Assembly: GCA_910591455.2 (NCBI GenBank) | Contig: OU342824.1 | Coordinates: 4,530,583-4,594,582 of the forward strand | Length of the DNA: 64,000 nt | Reading direction: 5' to 3' | Source: Pholis gunnellus | Taxonomy: Eukaryota; Chordata; Actinopteri; Perciformes; Pholidae | Shown here: positions 37,735 through 50,254 of the stretch, piece after piece | Layout of the letters: each line of letters begins with the position of its first letter | Numbering within the stretch: position 1 is the first letter of the stretch | The notes under the pieces: model-generated | The model's input: the letters and a program-made list of their open reading frames with translations, nothing else | What the model was told of the DNA's origin: nothing | Database searches by the model: none | Position numbers and translations under genes: made by a program

Positions 37735-38673
37735 TTGCTGATCAGCTCTAATTGGATCTCTCTTCAGAGAGTCAGTGCTAGTTGAGATTCAGCCCTTTCC
37801 TGTGAATAATGTTATACAATCTATCAGATCATAAAACTCTGAGAATGTTGTATTTATGAATGTTATCACTGTTTTTTGATGTATGTTAAGAAGCAATCAT
37901 CATTTTAAATACAATCTCACTTTAGGTCCAAACACTGACAATACTCCATAAATGCGGGAAATGGAAGAAGATTTCAAAGATACCCCTCCTTTTCAGACAA
38001 CTAGCAGCAATGAAGGTTGTATTTGGGAGGATAACTACAAAAGATGAACAGCTTCCAACCCAACACACACTCAAGATGTTTTACAAGAAAGAAAAGTGCG
38101 GCCAAAACAATTTATTCTGATTTACAGTACTTGCAGTCTTGCACTTTTACCCTACTACATGTATTCAACTTCAATGGTTACTATTTCCTTTTCTGTCACA
38201 TTAAAAAAGACGCTCTAGCGCCATCAGCCACTGTCATTAGAATGTGTCCTCTGCGGACATCGGATATGTGTAGCTAATTCCATAGCAATCCACCTGATAG
38301 TTGTTGAGAGCCACAAAGCTGCTAGCGTGGCTTAAGATATATGTGTTATCAAGAAGATGAAAAGAAGATTTGAAGCTGCAGGCCTTTGAGGTCAGTAAGC
38401 ACAGTGACACCTGGTGATTTGAAACACATATAGCATCCATTCAAGACTGGAGCCAAACTACAAAACTTAAATGTTGACAAAGTGGTAAACCTTTGACCTC
38501 TATAATTGTCAATGCAAACTGCACCAGAGAATCAATCTATTGTATGTATGTTTGGGGTTTTAACGGCGTATAGAAGAGCAGGCATGTTAGCCTAAATTTT
38601 CAGTATCAAGAAGGGTTACACTGTCCAAGCACAAGTTCACATACCCCTTCCAAGGATGCACAATCCTCTAAAT

Positions 38674-39979
38674 CAGCGGTTCCCAAACTTTTTAGGCCAC
38701 GCATCCCCTTCTACATCCCGACCGGGTTCACCCCCAATCCCCCACACCTTAAAAAAAAAAGAAGCAACCGAGCCTATTTATAGCCGCATCAAAATCGGAC
38801 CAATGAGAGAACAGTTTGCTCGCGCGTGGTGTTTGTTTACAAGATGTAGTCCGCTGTTGCAGTGTGAACACAAACCGAACAAAGGGGCAACTGCAACATT
38901 GTATCATATTAATCCCTGAATCGGAACAAAGCAAACGAACTACAGGTGTGAAAACGCCCCGAAACGCTGCAACAAAGTTTCAATACATTTCAGTTACACA
39001 AGGCGTCACTTTTAAAGAGCAGTAAGGATGGCGAGGACAGGCGCACAGGCTCAGAGGCAGGTTGCATCACATTTAATTTACACTAACCATACATAGCGGC
39101 TACATTGGCAGCTGGCAAGCACACGTCTTCGGCGATTGTGTGAGGTAGCCCCTTTCTTCTATTCTGTAACTGACCAGATATGAAGCCCGTAGACCCAACA
39201 CATGAATGAGACTGCAGTTGTTTTGGGCTGTTTTGTAACCCCTGTTATGTAAGGGGCTTTTGACTTGCTGGCATACTTGGTGTTCAGGTGGCGACGTAAA
39301 TAAGAGGGCTTCAGACAGCTGTTAGCCAGAACCTCACTGCACACGCACTGTGGCTTTGGGCAATCTGCATTCCAAGTGAAGCCCAGACCAGATCATCTTC
39401 ATCATATTTCCTCTTTTTTTCCCAGTCTGATGCTCACTCTCATTTCCTCTTTTTTCACCTTGACTCCGCGATGGGCCGATGTGCTCCCGATCTGTCTGTG
39501 CTATCCCTTCCTCCTTTTCGGTCTCCTCCGTCTCTCCGTTTCTCTCGCCTCCGATTCCTCCCTCTCTCTCTGTCCCTCTCCTCTTTTATGACTGATAGCT
39601 TCAGATGTCTCACCTGACAGTTTTCCCGATTTCAGCCAGTTTAGCATATTTGCATGAATGTTGCTGAATGAATGAAGTTAGCTGTTAGCTGACGTTAGCT
39701 GCACAAGCTAGGCTAGCTAGTGTGTATGTAAAAGACAGTCTGGCGGCAGGAGCTGAAGTGTATTTATTTATTAAATTGTAAGTTTTTAATTTTAAATGTA
39801 AATCTTACAAAGGGAATTTTTATAATTCATGTTTTGATTTTGTGAAAAATCCCACTTACATTTTTTTTAATTATATTTAATATTAATTATTACACCATTA
39901 GACCAGCATTACATTTTTCCTCTCGCGTACCCCCTAGAGGCAGCTCGCGCACCCCCAGTTCCCACTTTGGGAATCCCTG
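38674..39979 (+). mobile_element. Non-autonomous hAT-like element
   Basis: Imperfect terminal inverted repeats, 'cagcggttcccaaact' at the left and 'ctttgggaatccctg' at the right, of the CAGxGGTTCCCAAA hAT type. The flanking octamers ctctaaat and ggttagat match only partly, so the target duplication is decayed or the ends are rearranged. No transposase ORF. Confidence 0.7.
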
Positions 39980-40898
39980 GGTTAGATGACAGCAATAAGG
40001 TATGTGGTTAACACAAGCTTAAGAACCTAAGACAACAGTGGTGTAGTTTGTGTACAGCCCAACGTTAGCTTTTTACTTTTGACGATTCAAAAATGATATA
40101 AGTGAAGGGGGGGTGGGGTGGTTGTACGTGTACATTAGGTATTTGTCTGTACGTTTCTGAATACATGACTATGCTTGCAAGTTGTACTGCTGTCCCTAAC
40201 AGGACAACAAAACATGCCACATGGATTTTTTTATTTGTTTATTATTTATTTAACCTTCTGGGGACGAGCATTGGAAATTAGCATTGGCTAAAAATGCTGT
40301 GATACACTGCGTTGACTAATTGTTTTGTAATCATCTATTTATAAGTTTTTGTCCCTACCAAATAAATAACAATATATTGTTGGAACGAAACGTGTTAGTA
40401 TTGTTAACCCCTGTTTGCTGCAGAGTTTGGTTTCTGCAATAATCCAAAATCCAATGGGAAAAAAAACCCAGTGGCTTTTTGTGGCGGGAACCAGCGTGAT
40501 GCTAACTTCCTGGGTTGGCCTACAAAAAATACATCATCCCAGCAACTCTCTACTAATAGCAGAAACAACACCACCGTTTTTAGGGAGCAAGGCAGCGGCT
40601 TTGCTAACTGAATTCTGGACAAAATTACAGAAAAAGTATGGTGGAAGGGTTGAAAATGAATGAATTCAGTTTTCTGTGCACCTGAACGAGTACAGCAGGT
40701 CAAATGGCACGAGCGTCCGTCTTACAAGCGACCTACATGTCACAGCCCCATATATGTGTGTGTACATGCTTATTGTGCACTTTTTTTCACAATTTACACC
40801 CCTTCGTTTTTGTTACAGTGTATTTCTGAGTGTGTGTCTGTGTATTCAAGCTTTTTAGCAGCTTGAAAATAAATATATAATATACATACGTATATATA
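39980..40898. other. Gene-free stretch between two transposons
   Basis: AT-rich, no coding character, no other repeat recognised. Confidence 0.5.
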
Positions 40899-42528
40899 CA
40901 CTGAAAAAAATGTGGTGTTGGATTTACTTAATTATTTTTAGGTAAGTGGTTGCACGAAATAAATGTATCTAAATCCAGATATATATTTTAAGTTGACTTT
41001 ACTTAATTTATATTCATAATTTTACCTCAACTATTTTGAGTAAAGTTTACTCACTATGTTCCTGTTCAGTATACTCAAATGTATTATGTAACCTCAATTA
41101 CTATTTACCTTTTTTGTTTTAGTAGATTGAGATCAATTTAATGGTTTAATTTCTACAAACTAAAATTAAGTTTGATTTAGTTAAACATTTTTAGCTATTA
41201 CTAGTATCTTAACTTTCAATTAGTGCTGCGCGATATGACCCAACATGTATATCACGGTATTTTGCACAACTTTGACGGTACCACGGTATATCACGGTATT
41301 CTTTTCAAACTCTTACACCTCACCATAAGGCCAAGCGTGCAGAAGAGAAACACTCTTATTTCAATGTTTTCGATTTCGCAGCACTGGTTTAGGAATGCGG
41401 TCTTTTCAGTAATTTCAATTGTTAAAATCGACAGGAGATTTTTACACATAGACTCTCATGAGATCTGCTCTATGATGTCTTTCCTTGTCTCTCCTCCCTG
41501 TGTCACGGTGTGGGTACATCTCACTGGAGTAAGGAAACGTTTCAGAATACCCTTATTTGATTGGCTAAACTGCATCACGTCACGTGATTTACAACGCATT
41601 GGTCGGCGTTTTTCCTGCACCGCTTAACAAGCGCCTTAACAAGCGCCGTAAATGCTGGAAAGGAGCGTGAATGAGTGCGCTGCATAAGGCAAAGGCCCGC
41701 AACCCACTGAAAACGGTTCCGCGGCGACCCACCAGTTGAGAATCTCTGGTCTGCAGGATCGTGACGAGCGGTGAACAGCTGTTCGTGTGGCGTGTCTTCC
41801 GTCCCTTCCGCTTTCCTTCACCTACATTCCCCTGGGTCCTAAGTCCCTCCCTTTACAGCGTCTTATCACCCTCTATATACCAACGTACATCTATTACAAA
41901 TGCCACACATAACGTAATCAGCGTTGCATATGTGTCAAACTCTGTCGGTGCATCTCCGGTCTGTCTATGTTCATCCTGCATCAATTTGTTCTGTTCTTTA
42001 ATGTAACGTTGTGCACGTGATGAGCCTCTCCCAGCTGTTAGCAGACTGTTGTGCTAGCAGGCGAGTGAGCTGTACCCAGCATGCAGTTCGGCGGTGAAAT
42101 TTTATAAATGTACAATTATTAGTGTTACAAATTGTTTCTATGTCACAAACTGTTGTGTCGTGGTGTTTTGCCCTGTTAAATAGCGTTAGTTGTGGGTTAT
42201 TCATTGTTGTGTTATAAAGTTAGAACCATGATCAAGGGTCCCTCTCAATACAGTTCATAGAACTAGAGTGAAAACAATCCCGCCTTCAGAATTTGAATTT
42301 CTAGCAGTCTGCCCATGCGCAGACAGGAAAACGTGTGGAAATTAAATTGTACATATTTTTTTCTCATTACTTTTACCTGAATGGAATTAACTCATTTTAA
42401 ACGAGCGCAGAACATTTTGAGATTAATTAAAAAAGATACGTAGGATTCAATTACACATTCAAATCGATTAAATAAGCTAGATTAAGACATGTAACATTTA
42501 CAAGGGGGCCGAATCATTTTTTTCAGTG
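40899..42528. mobile_element. TIR element CACTGAAAAAAATG with nested insertions
   Basis: Perfect 14-base terminal inverted repeats (CACTGAAAAAAATG and CATTTTTTTCAGTG) with TA on both sides. The interior is AT-rich and looks like a fish MITE. From about 41222 a different sequence ('gtgctgcgcgatatgacc') begins, and a hAT-like terminus ('gttgagaatctctg') sits at about 41735-41750, so other elements are nested inside. No transposase is recognised. Confidence 0.65.
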
Positions 42529-45500
42529 TATCAGAGAACGAAGCCTTGCGTTTATGATGCAAATTCCGTCTCTGTTGGTTAAGATTCCAAGCTTGCTTCA
42601 AAATATTGCGGATCTTTAGCTCCTGCCCGATGAAATGATTTCTGTCTCTGGAGCAGCTGTGCATAAAAGTACATTTTCTGAAAGTAAAACCTCAGCCCGA
42701 GAGTGCTAATGGGGCCTGGGGGAGTGGTTTGGGATGGGGAACAGTGCTTTAGGGACAAAAGGGGGCGGGCTGATGGAGGGCAGCAGGACAGAGAGCGCGG
42801 GGCTTGTAAGACTTGTCTGGGGCTGATGCGGTTTCGCTGCGTTTCACGGAGGCCGACGTTAATTGCTGCAGCGAGGTGGAGGGTCCGAGCCCGGTCTGTT
42901 TATCCTGGACAGGAAGGTAGCTGGGTACAAAGAGAGAGAGAGAGAGAGAGAGAGAGACATGGCTCTGAATGCAGATGGGTGGGCTTTACAGTACGCGTGA
43001 GAGTTGTACTGACCGCATGCGTTCATGTGGCGGATGTCTCGTGCCACAAAACTGACAGAACGATTATTGCCTTCACAATGTACTCGCACATCCATGAGGG
43101 ACTTTCACAGAGGATGTAACTCCACTCCCTCACAGTAAAATCCATCATTTACAATGAACAGAAACACATTTTGTCTTCATCCATCTCAGCTGGATGCACA
43201 CCTGAAGGTCAGCTCCGTTTTACGGATACAAATGCTGGTAGAAGAGCTCCCTGTCGTACTTTGTGCCATCTTTGTATGAATTCGATTTTGCAGGATAAGT
43301 GCATTCCACTTTTTTTGTAAACTATTTTTGTTCTAAATATTGCTTTTGCCTCCCACTGTACAACAACAAGCCTCACCTTCATTAATTTCCCTAACTCGTG
43401 TTTCTCTCCCGCATATCTGGGCCGTGCACTACATCAGGATTCAAACCATAAAGTTGCAATGGAGCGTGCTTCATTCGACAGCGCAGAACGTTTGGTCCAT
43501 CAAAACACCCCGTTCAACGTCCCCACGCAGTAACGGCCGCTGCAGAGATTCCTGATTTAATGTGGAGAATCAACTCTCTCGTCTCACACTTGACTTGAAA
43601 TGTATTACCAAGTTAGCCCTTTGACGCCGAGTGGTGTGTGATTGTTTGTGTATTTGATTAATTGTCCAGGGAAAAAAAAATTAAACCAATAGTTGTCTAG
43701 GAACAGTCAATTCCATTAATTTTCTGGAGTCAATTATGTTTTTTTCCTGATTCATTTCAATGAGCAAAACTTTACCAAAGTAAATATGGTCTTTTGGAAT
43801 GAAACCCTTCAGATATGAAAGCTCTACTGAATCACTATTTGTATGACAGCAATCAATAAGTGAATACCCAGAGCCTTGACACAACCGAGGGACAATGTCA
43901 GTAAATTAGGGTAAAATACAGACTCTGTGAGAATGCACCTCATGAAACACAGACGTGGGCGGATCATTTCTAAATCACATGAGGTCCCCTGGTAATACTA
44001 GTCCCGTGCAAAAAGGGGTTTTGGAAAAATGAAACCCTTTACCCTTATGTAAGCCTCATTAAGGCTTTTGGAAAAATGACTTAATTTGACGCACCGTACC
44101 TCATCCTTCTGGTCTTATCATCACTCTCTTCAGGGAAAATGAAGTCCCGTCTCTCCTTTGTCTGTTACAAGTAACATTCCACCCTCATTGTAAGTCCATA
44201 ACCAAAATTCTTGGCCTTGAACTATGCAGAACATCAGGCCCTGGCCCAACCTCCACTGCAGGGAGACTGAGCCTCTTTCCTTTTAGCTGTTTGATCCTTT
44301 GCACAGATGGTTTTCCTCAGGAAAAGGTGCCGAGTGAGAGCTGAAAAGCCAGGTTTATGGCATCAAAAGAACCTGAGAATACTGACCGTGCTCTCTGTCC
44401 GGCCCGGGCTAGTGGGAGAATAAGCAAACAAAAAGGGCTCTGACTGAAGGTAAGGATACGTCTACAGACATAATCACATATTAGATGATTTTTGTGCAAT
44501 TCACAAGCTTGACATTTTCAGACAACAGCAGAGGCAAAGTTGCAGTTTGATTTTAGCAAACAGTAATGTGACATATGTATAATGTAATGTACATATATAA
44601 TGTAATGCCTCTAAATGATGAGTCAAAGCCTGAAATCATTGTAGTAAAGAATGACGGTAATATTTTCAAATTTCGAGCTATTACTTTAAATCTTATACAA
44701 TATTGTGTGGTTACCTTTTCAATTATTTATCTTTGGATATATTAACATGATTCATTAAATCTAACTATGATTTAGATTAGGTTTAGACATCTTGATGTCT
44801 TTGCTGTATTTTACATATTGAAGCATTGGGTCTGCGACCCCTGGATGAGTGTCCAGTTTTTTGTGTGGGAATTGCTTCATTCCAAACCTCAGCGGTCAAG
44901 TGAGGTGGGAAGAAGCCATAATACTCGTATCCTGACGACACTCAACTGTTCCTTCTTCTAAAGCTCACGTCTCTTGAAGCTCAATGCAGTCAAGAAGTGC
45001 TTCATACTGTCATTTAAAAACTACACTTCACTGAGCTGTCCATCTCAAAGGAGGACAACATCACCCTCGATCCTGCGAGGCACACTTGGTGTTATTATGA
45101 AGGATCGCCTGATACTCTCAGATCAAACGCCAGCTCATTCAACCATACTCACCCAAGATGCAGCCCAGATGCAGTGCATTTTGGGATTGTAGTGTAGATG
45201 CCCTGGACATTACTTTTTCATTCCATTGTGGAGGTTTTGAGTGGATAGTCGATACAATTTTCATGTGGACGCTCAAATGAAACGACGGACAGTAAATATA
45301 GTGCACCACAGAGGGAGTCATTTCGGACACGGCCCATGTGTGAAGTCAAATATGTCGCCCGTTTTCCACATCACCTTCTCACTCTGAACGGCTGGTATAT
45401 TAGTGCGCTAACGTTAAGTTTTTATCAGTTGGTTTGATTATGCCACAGCTGTACCAGGTTGTAACTATTTAGTAGACTATGTCTCTGCATAAGAAATAAC

Positions 45501-48500
45501 CATCTCTGCTTTTGTTTGGTGCAACCCATTTAAATTAGTGAAGACTTAAGTCATAGCTATGCTAAATTTTGAACTTACACACACGCTAGCTGGTGCAACC
45601 GGCTCCCTGCCTCTTCAACAGTCCCACATACCTCACGTTTTTGGACCGACGCTTCTTTTATCTCCACCGTGAAATTTAGCAAACCTGCTTCGTAACAAGC
45701 GGATAGCTTGCTAGCTAAGCTTAAAACATTAGCAACGGAGGTCAACAAAATCAATAAATACCACAATGGCATTCAACTAAGATTTTTTTTAATATTTGCA
45801 ACAGAGATTAAAATGTATCAATGTGATAAACTTGTCGAAAAGTCTTGCGACAACAACATGCCCAATCAGCCACGTTAGCTAATTGGAGGTGCTCAGCAGC
45901 CAGCACTAGGAGGCTGTTGTTGTGGTTTGTGGCTCCCAGATGTAAAATGGTGTAATCAAGTGTGAGGAAGGGTGTTCCTGAGAAAGCACATAAGTATGAG
46001 ACATATTACTCTCATCTTTCCCGGGATAGGTGGATCCTGTCAATACCTTAAAAGTTCCTCTGTGGAAATGAGTATTTACTTCAAAGAGACCGGGAAAGCT
46101 GTAAATCTCATCTAATGAAGTAATCACTGAACTCTTTGGCATCAGTCTTATCAGCCCCAGGCGGACATATTATAGGGAAGTAAAAATACGCCAAATTAAC
46201 CATTTAATAATACTTAAATGCTGTATCTCGTTCTGCTGAGTTTTGACAGTCTTTCACGATCCTTTCCACCTCACAAACCGAGACAACCGCAGGCCAGGCT
46301 CCAGCTCGGGGCTCCGCGGTCATCTCGTCAGGTTGTGTTTTGCTTTCCTGAAGCGGCGGAGACGTATGATGAGGATTTCCGTTGAAAGAGCTGTTGAATT
46401 TCTCCCTCGTGTGTTAGGCAGCTTTCCCCTGGGGCGACCTCCCACGCTGAACAATGTTGACACATCATGGGCTCGCTGTATAACTTTTGATTTTCTCCCT
46501 CTCCCTAAGAGTGTGAGCGTGCGCACACCCACTTACTCCTTCAGTCTATTCATCTATTCGACGGATTGAGCTCGCTTTGGACTCCTTTTCACCGACGTCC
46601 CCTCAATTACCTTTTCAGTCTCCTTTTTCGTCTTGTCTACCCCAAAAAGGTGGAATTCTTTGCCTGACTGCTCCATTAAAATGTGCAATTATCATTGTTT
46701 TCATTTTTAAATATCGACCATCTTGGTCAGGATATAATTATAATTAGGATATCCTTCCCCACTTGCCAGTAATAAGTCACATTTGACGATTTCCCCTTCA
46801 CGTTTTAAACTTTTTCCAACCCCAGAGTTGGTGCCCGCTGGGTGCTTGGCGTCGCAGCCATGGTGATGGATTTGAGGACCTTCTCAAAAACAACACGGCT
46901 TACCTTTAATCGTGGCAGTCCACTTAGCACATTAGCACAATCAAATTTAATTGGGGAAATTGCTGAGCAAGAGGTGACATCAAAAGACGGAGGCAAAACA
47001 GCCCAACACATGCAATCACCCAGCATCCATTGCTGCCTCTGGACACGGCCGTGCGTCACGGTGGCTGCAGTGGAAAATGTGAATCGCTCACAATGCCTTG
47101 TAATGCGGAGAGAGAGTCTTTGAGGCCTGCCAAACTGCGTCGCCGTGCCCATTTGTCTGGGTGGTGTTTTTCAGGTTACTTTAGGGGTCATGGAGCGTTA
47201 GCATGTGACTCAGGAGCAGAGATGTTTATCTGCACTCGTGTTGGAGACGCAGTATGAAACAATGGGCAATGTTTATGGTTTTAAGAGCCAGATTCTCATA
47301 TGTCACATTCTCCTTGCTTACCTCGAGGTAAGGACGAGGTCAGACCAGACCTCTCGTTTGAGTTCCAGTTACTGTATAATGCTGTTCTTTGTAAATGTGT
47401 ACAATGCACAGCACAGCACAGCACAGGGAGATTGTCACACCCAGTCTGTGACTCTTCATAACTGTCTGTGAGTTTAAGGGCGGACTGGAGTCTAAGGTTG
47501 TTACATTGTTCTGAACGCACAGATGATCTTGAGTAAGACACAGTTAGGTTTATCTTTAAACAGTATGATGGATTTTTTTTTTTTTAATCTGGCAAATTGT
47601 TACCTTATATAGTCGATAGGGTTAACATGTTAGCAATCGGTTGCCTATTTAAACATCCAGTATTCGTTTGGAGTCATGTTTCTGGCCAGTTCAATATTCA
47701 CTTTCCTCGTTGATCTGTTTTATACTCCACCATACTACTCTGCTCTTGAGCTGCTGATGCTCCACTTTCCCCCACCACCGACTCTGACTGGAGTTGGATA
47801 GACTGACACAGCCATTCAAATCAACATAGCAGGATGGACGGAGCGGCAGCCATTTTTTGTGTACTGTCGGCCTCGCGAAGAACTGTAACCTTTGCAGTGA
47901 TCTAAATTCCGTACTGAACCCATACTGTAAAGTTGCTGGCCAACCAAAACAATTAGCAGAAAGATGCCCTGATGGGCTGAGTGGAACTGTGGAGTTTGGC
48001 AGTATGGCAGTATAGAACAGGCAATAAACGGTGCTTTGAGAAAGTGCAAGTCACCACAAATGAGAGAGCACAATGCGTGATGAGCTGTTGGACGGACACA
48101 GAGGTGCACACATAGCGACTGATCGCATGATCTTCCTGGCGTAGCTAACAACAAAAGGCCAACCAGCAAATGGGTGGTGCTCTCCTCTCTTTCAAAAAAA
48201 AAAATCATGCTTTTTGTTTTTGCAGTACAACACAACACATGGCTTAGTTAAAGGTGGCTCGATTCCAGCAAATTAATATATGGGGAAGTACCAGAGAAAA
48301 AGTTCATAATACTCTGTTAGCACTTAATAAAATGTTCCCTGGTGTGTGCAGTCACGCACCCACGAGGTTGTAACAACACAATGCGAGTGCGAACAATCCC
48401 GGCTTGTATGCTAAATGCACGACGAAACGGGTCATCCGCACCCTTCGAGTCAAACAACGAACATGTATTAAACATGATGCAGGTCTTGCATACTGAACGC

Positions 48501-50229
48501 TTGGCTTACAAGTCGTAAGTAGCATGAATGCAAATGATTTGAAGGTATTTCTTACTGTGGATTAGACCAATAACGCTTCTCTCACTGTAGATACTCAACA
48601 TATGGGTGCATGATACATTTTTTTCGCACCACTCAGCCCCTCTTTGGTGGGAAATCACTTGAGCACAACAGGAAGACGGCGATGTCAGCAGACGAGACCG
48701 GTGGAGAAAATCCACCTCCACCCCATCTTTCACTCATCAGTCATCGCCACGTGCAGTGACCTAAGCAGAGGCTGCAGAGGTCAAGACCGCGCTGTCCATC
48801 TCCGTTACCCTGTTCATGAATAAACAGAGGCCAGTGTATGGGTGTGCGTGTCCGTCAGGGCGATTACGCACACACCAAAAAACACACACTCACACACACA
48901 CACACACAAGCGCTCACACAGCCTCGTGCCGACTCCACTGGCATAATTAGAAACATTTGGGATCATTTGCAAAGGGAACACGAGCTCTGATGGGATCCAG
49001 ATGCACTACTGGGTTTCACCGAAATATAGGAACCCTTATTTACGAGGGGCCATTACTGGCTCCTCACCCAGGGAGGTGAGTGTGTGTGTGTGTGTGTGTG
49101 TGTGTACTGCCCTGTTCGTCCAGATACTAAATGAGTTGTGTTGTTGGTGGATCATCCATATTCAGGTCAGACTCAGTTTAAGGGCTTTTGTTTTCGTGGG
49201 AAAAGAGGGTTTGTGTTCATGGTAAACCTGAACCCATAATAATGTGAGCCTTAATGAACTCGAGGAGACTCAAAAGCAGAGGAAGTTGCCAACACACAGA
49301 AAAGTGAATTCCTTTTTAATGGTGGAGGAAAGATTCACAGGTCAGTTCAAGATGCAACATATTTTCCATAACATTTATACCAACAATTATTTTACAATCG
49401 GTTTTAGTTGTCTTCTTCTTCTTTAGTGTCAACAAAATGCCCCTTCTGGACTTCCTATGAAGGAGGAAAAATAAAGTCACACCTTTGTTTCCAAGAAATG
49501 CTGTTAATTGAGAAGCTCTGATCTTAATATTTTGGCATTAGAGGCTTTTATTGTTGTGGCTTTTTATTTTAATCATTAATATTGCAGACATGTACTCAAC
49601 ACAGTGGTAGAAAAATCATACGTTATTCTTCACCATACAGTTTGAAAGTTTTATTACTTTTGTTAGTGTTTGAGAATCTTAATAAAAATCCGGCTAAATA
49701 TCATTTACTTACTTTGTTTCATTTACTATATATAATCAATACGTTTACAATGAATTCAATGTTATACTAATAATGCACTGGTGATTGCCGTTTGCCATAC
49801 AAACAATGCAAATGTTGTCATCTTTAGCACTATGCTGCCACCTTCTGGTTTAGAGATGAACTGGTAAAAACAGATTTAGGTTGCTTTTACAGCATGAAAT
49901 TATGGATCAAACCACAGTTATGAGCAGAGGTTATTTGACCTGAAATGTCGCATGTAAGATCAAAAATGCTTGTGTTTGGATATAACTGACAAATAAACTG
50001 GCAAAGTACTCAAAACCTCCTCTGTGGTAGTTCCCACTATAGGTATCTCCAGGAAACATTTTGCCATTATGACCCAAAATACCAACTTCACTGGTAATAA
50101 ACATGCACATATTTAACAATCCTAATAATGTCATCAGGCTCCCCAATTATCCAGTTACTCACATTGTTATTTAACTATTGCTTCCGTAAATCCATTCACA
50201 TAAGGCCTCAAAAACTCTCCGCTCTCCTG
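42529..50229. other. Gene-free stretch 3' of frmpd2
   Basis: Contains a (GA)n tract (42930-42957), (CA)n at 48884-48908, (GT)n at 49076-49104 and candidate frmpd2 polyadenylation signals near 49550-49655. In mammals PTPN20 and GDF10 lie beyond the FRMPD2 3' end; I find no tyrosine-phosphatase or TGF-beta exon here. Confidence 0.5.
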
Positions 50230-50254
50230 CTACGTCAGTGTTTCTTCAGCACAC
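50230..50254 (-). CDS. frmpd2: frmpd2 terminal exon, tentative (stop codon TAG at 50230-50232)
   Basis: After a strong TTTTCCAG acceptor the frame reads 'RCAEETLT' and stops. If right, the fish protein ends about 40 residues after PDZ3, shorter than the tail I remember for human FRMPD2. Candidate polyadenylation signals on the minus strand lie at 49650-49655 and 49547-49552 (AATAAA). Confidence 0.45.

Larger units (their letters stand above)
34920..38673 (-). repeat. Duplicated block B, module R copy 2
   Basis: Corresponds to about 4871-7600 of block A, with the insertion at about 35725-36445. It is truncated at 34920 by the LINE fragment and bounded at 38674 by a hAT element. Confidence 0.85.

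Noticed and set aside
42529..50229. ptpn20 or gdf10 exons expected next to frmpd2 by mammalian synteny.
   Set aside because: Neither a phosphatase signature (HCSAGxGR, YINAS) nor a cystine-knot growth-factor exon was found on either strand.
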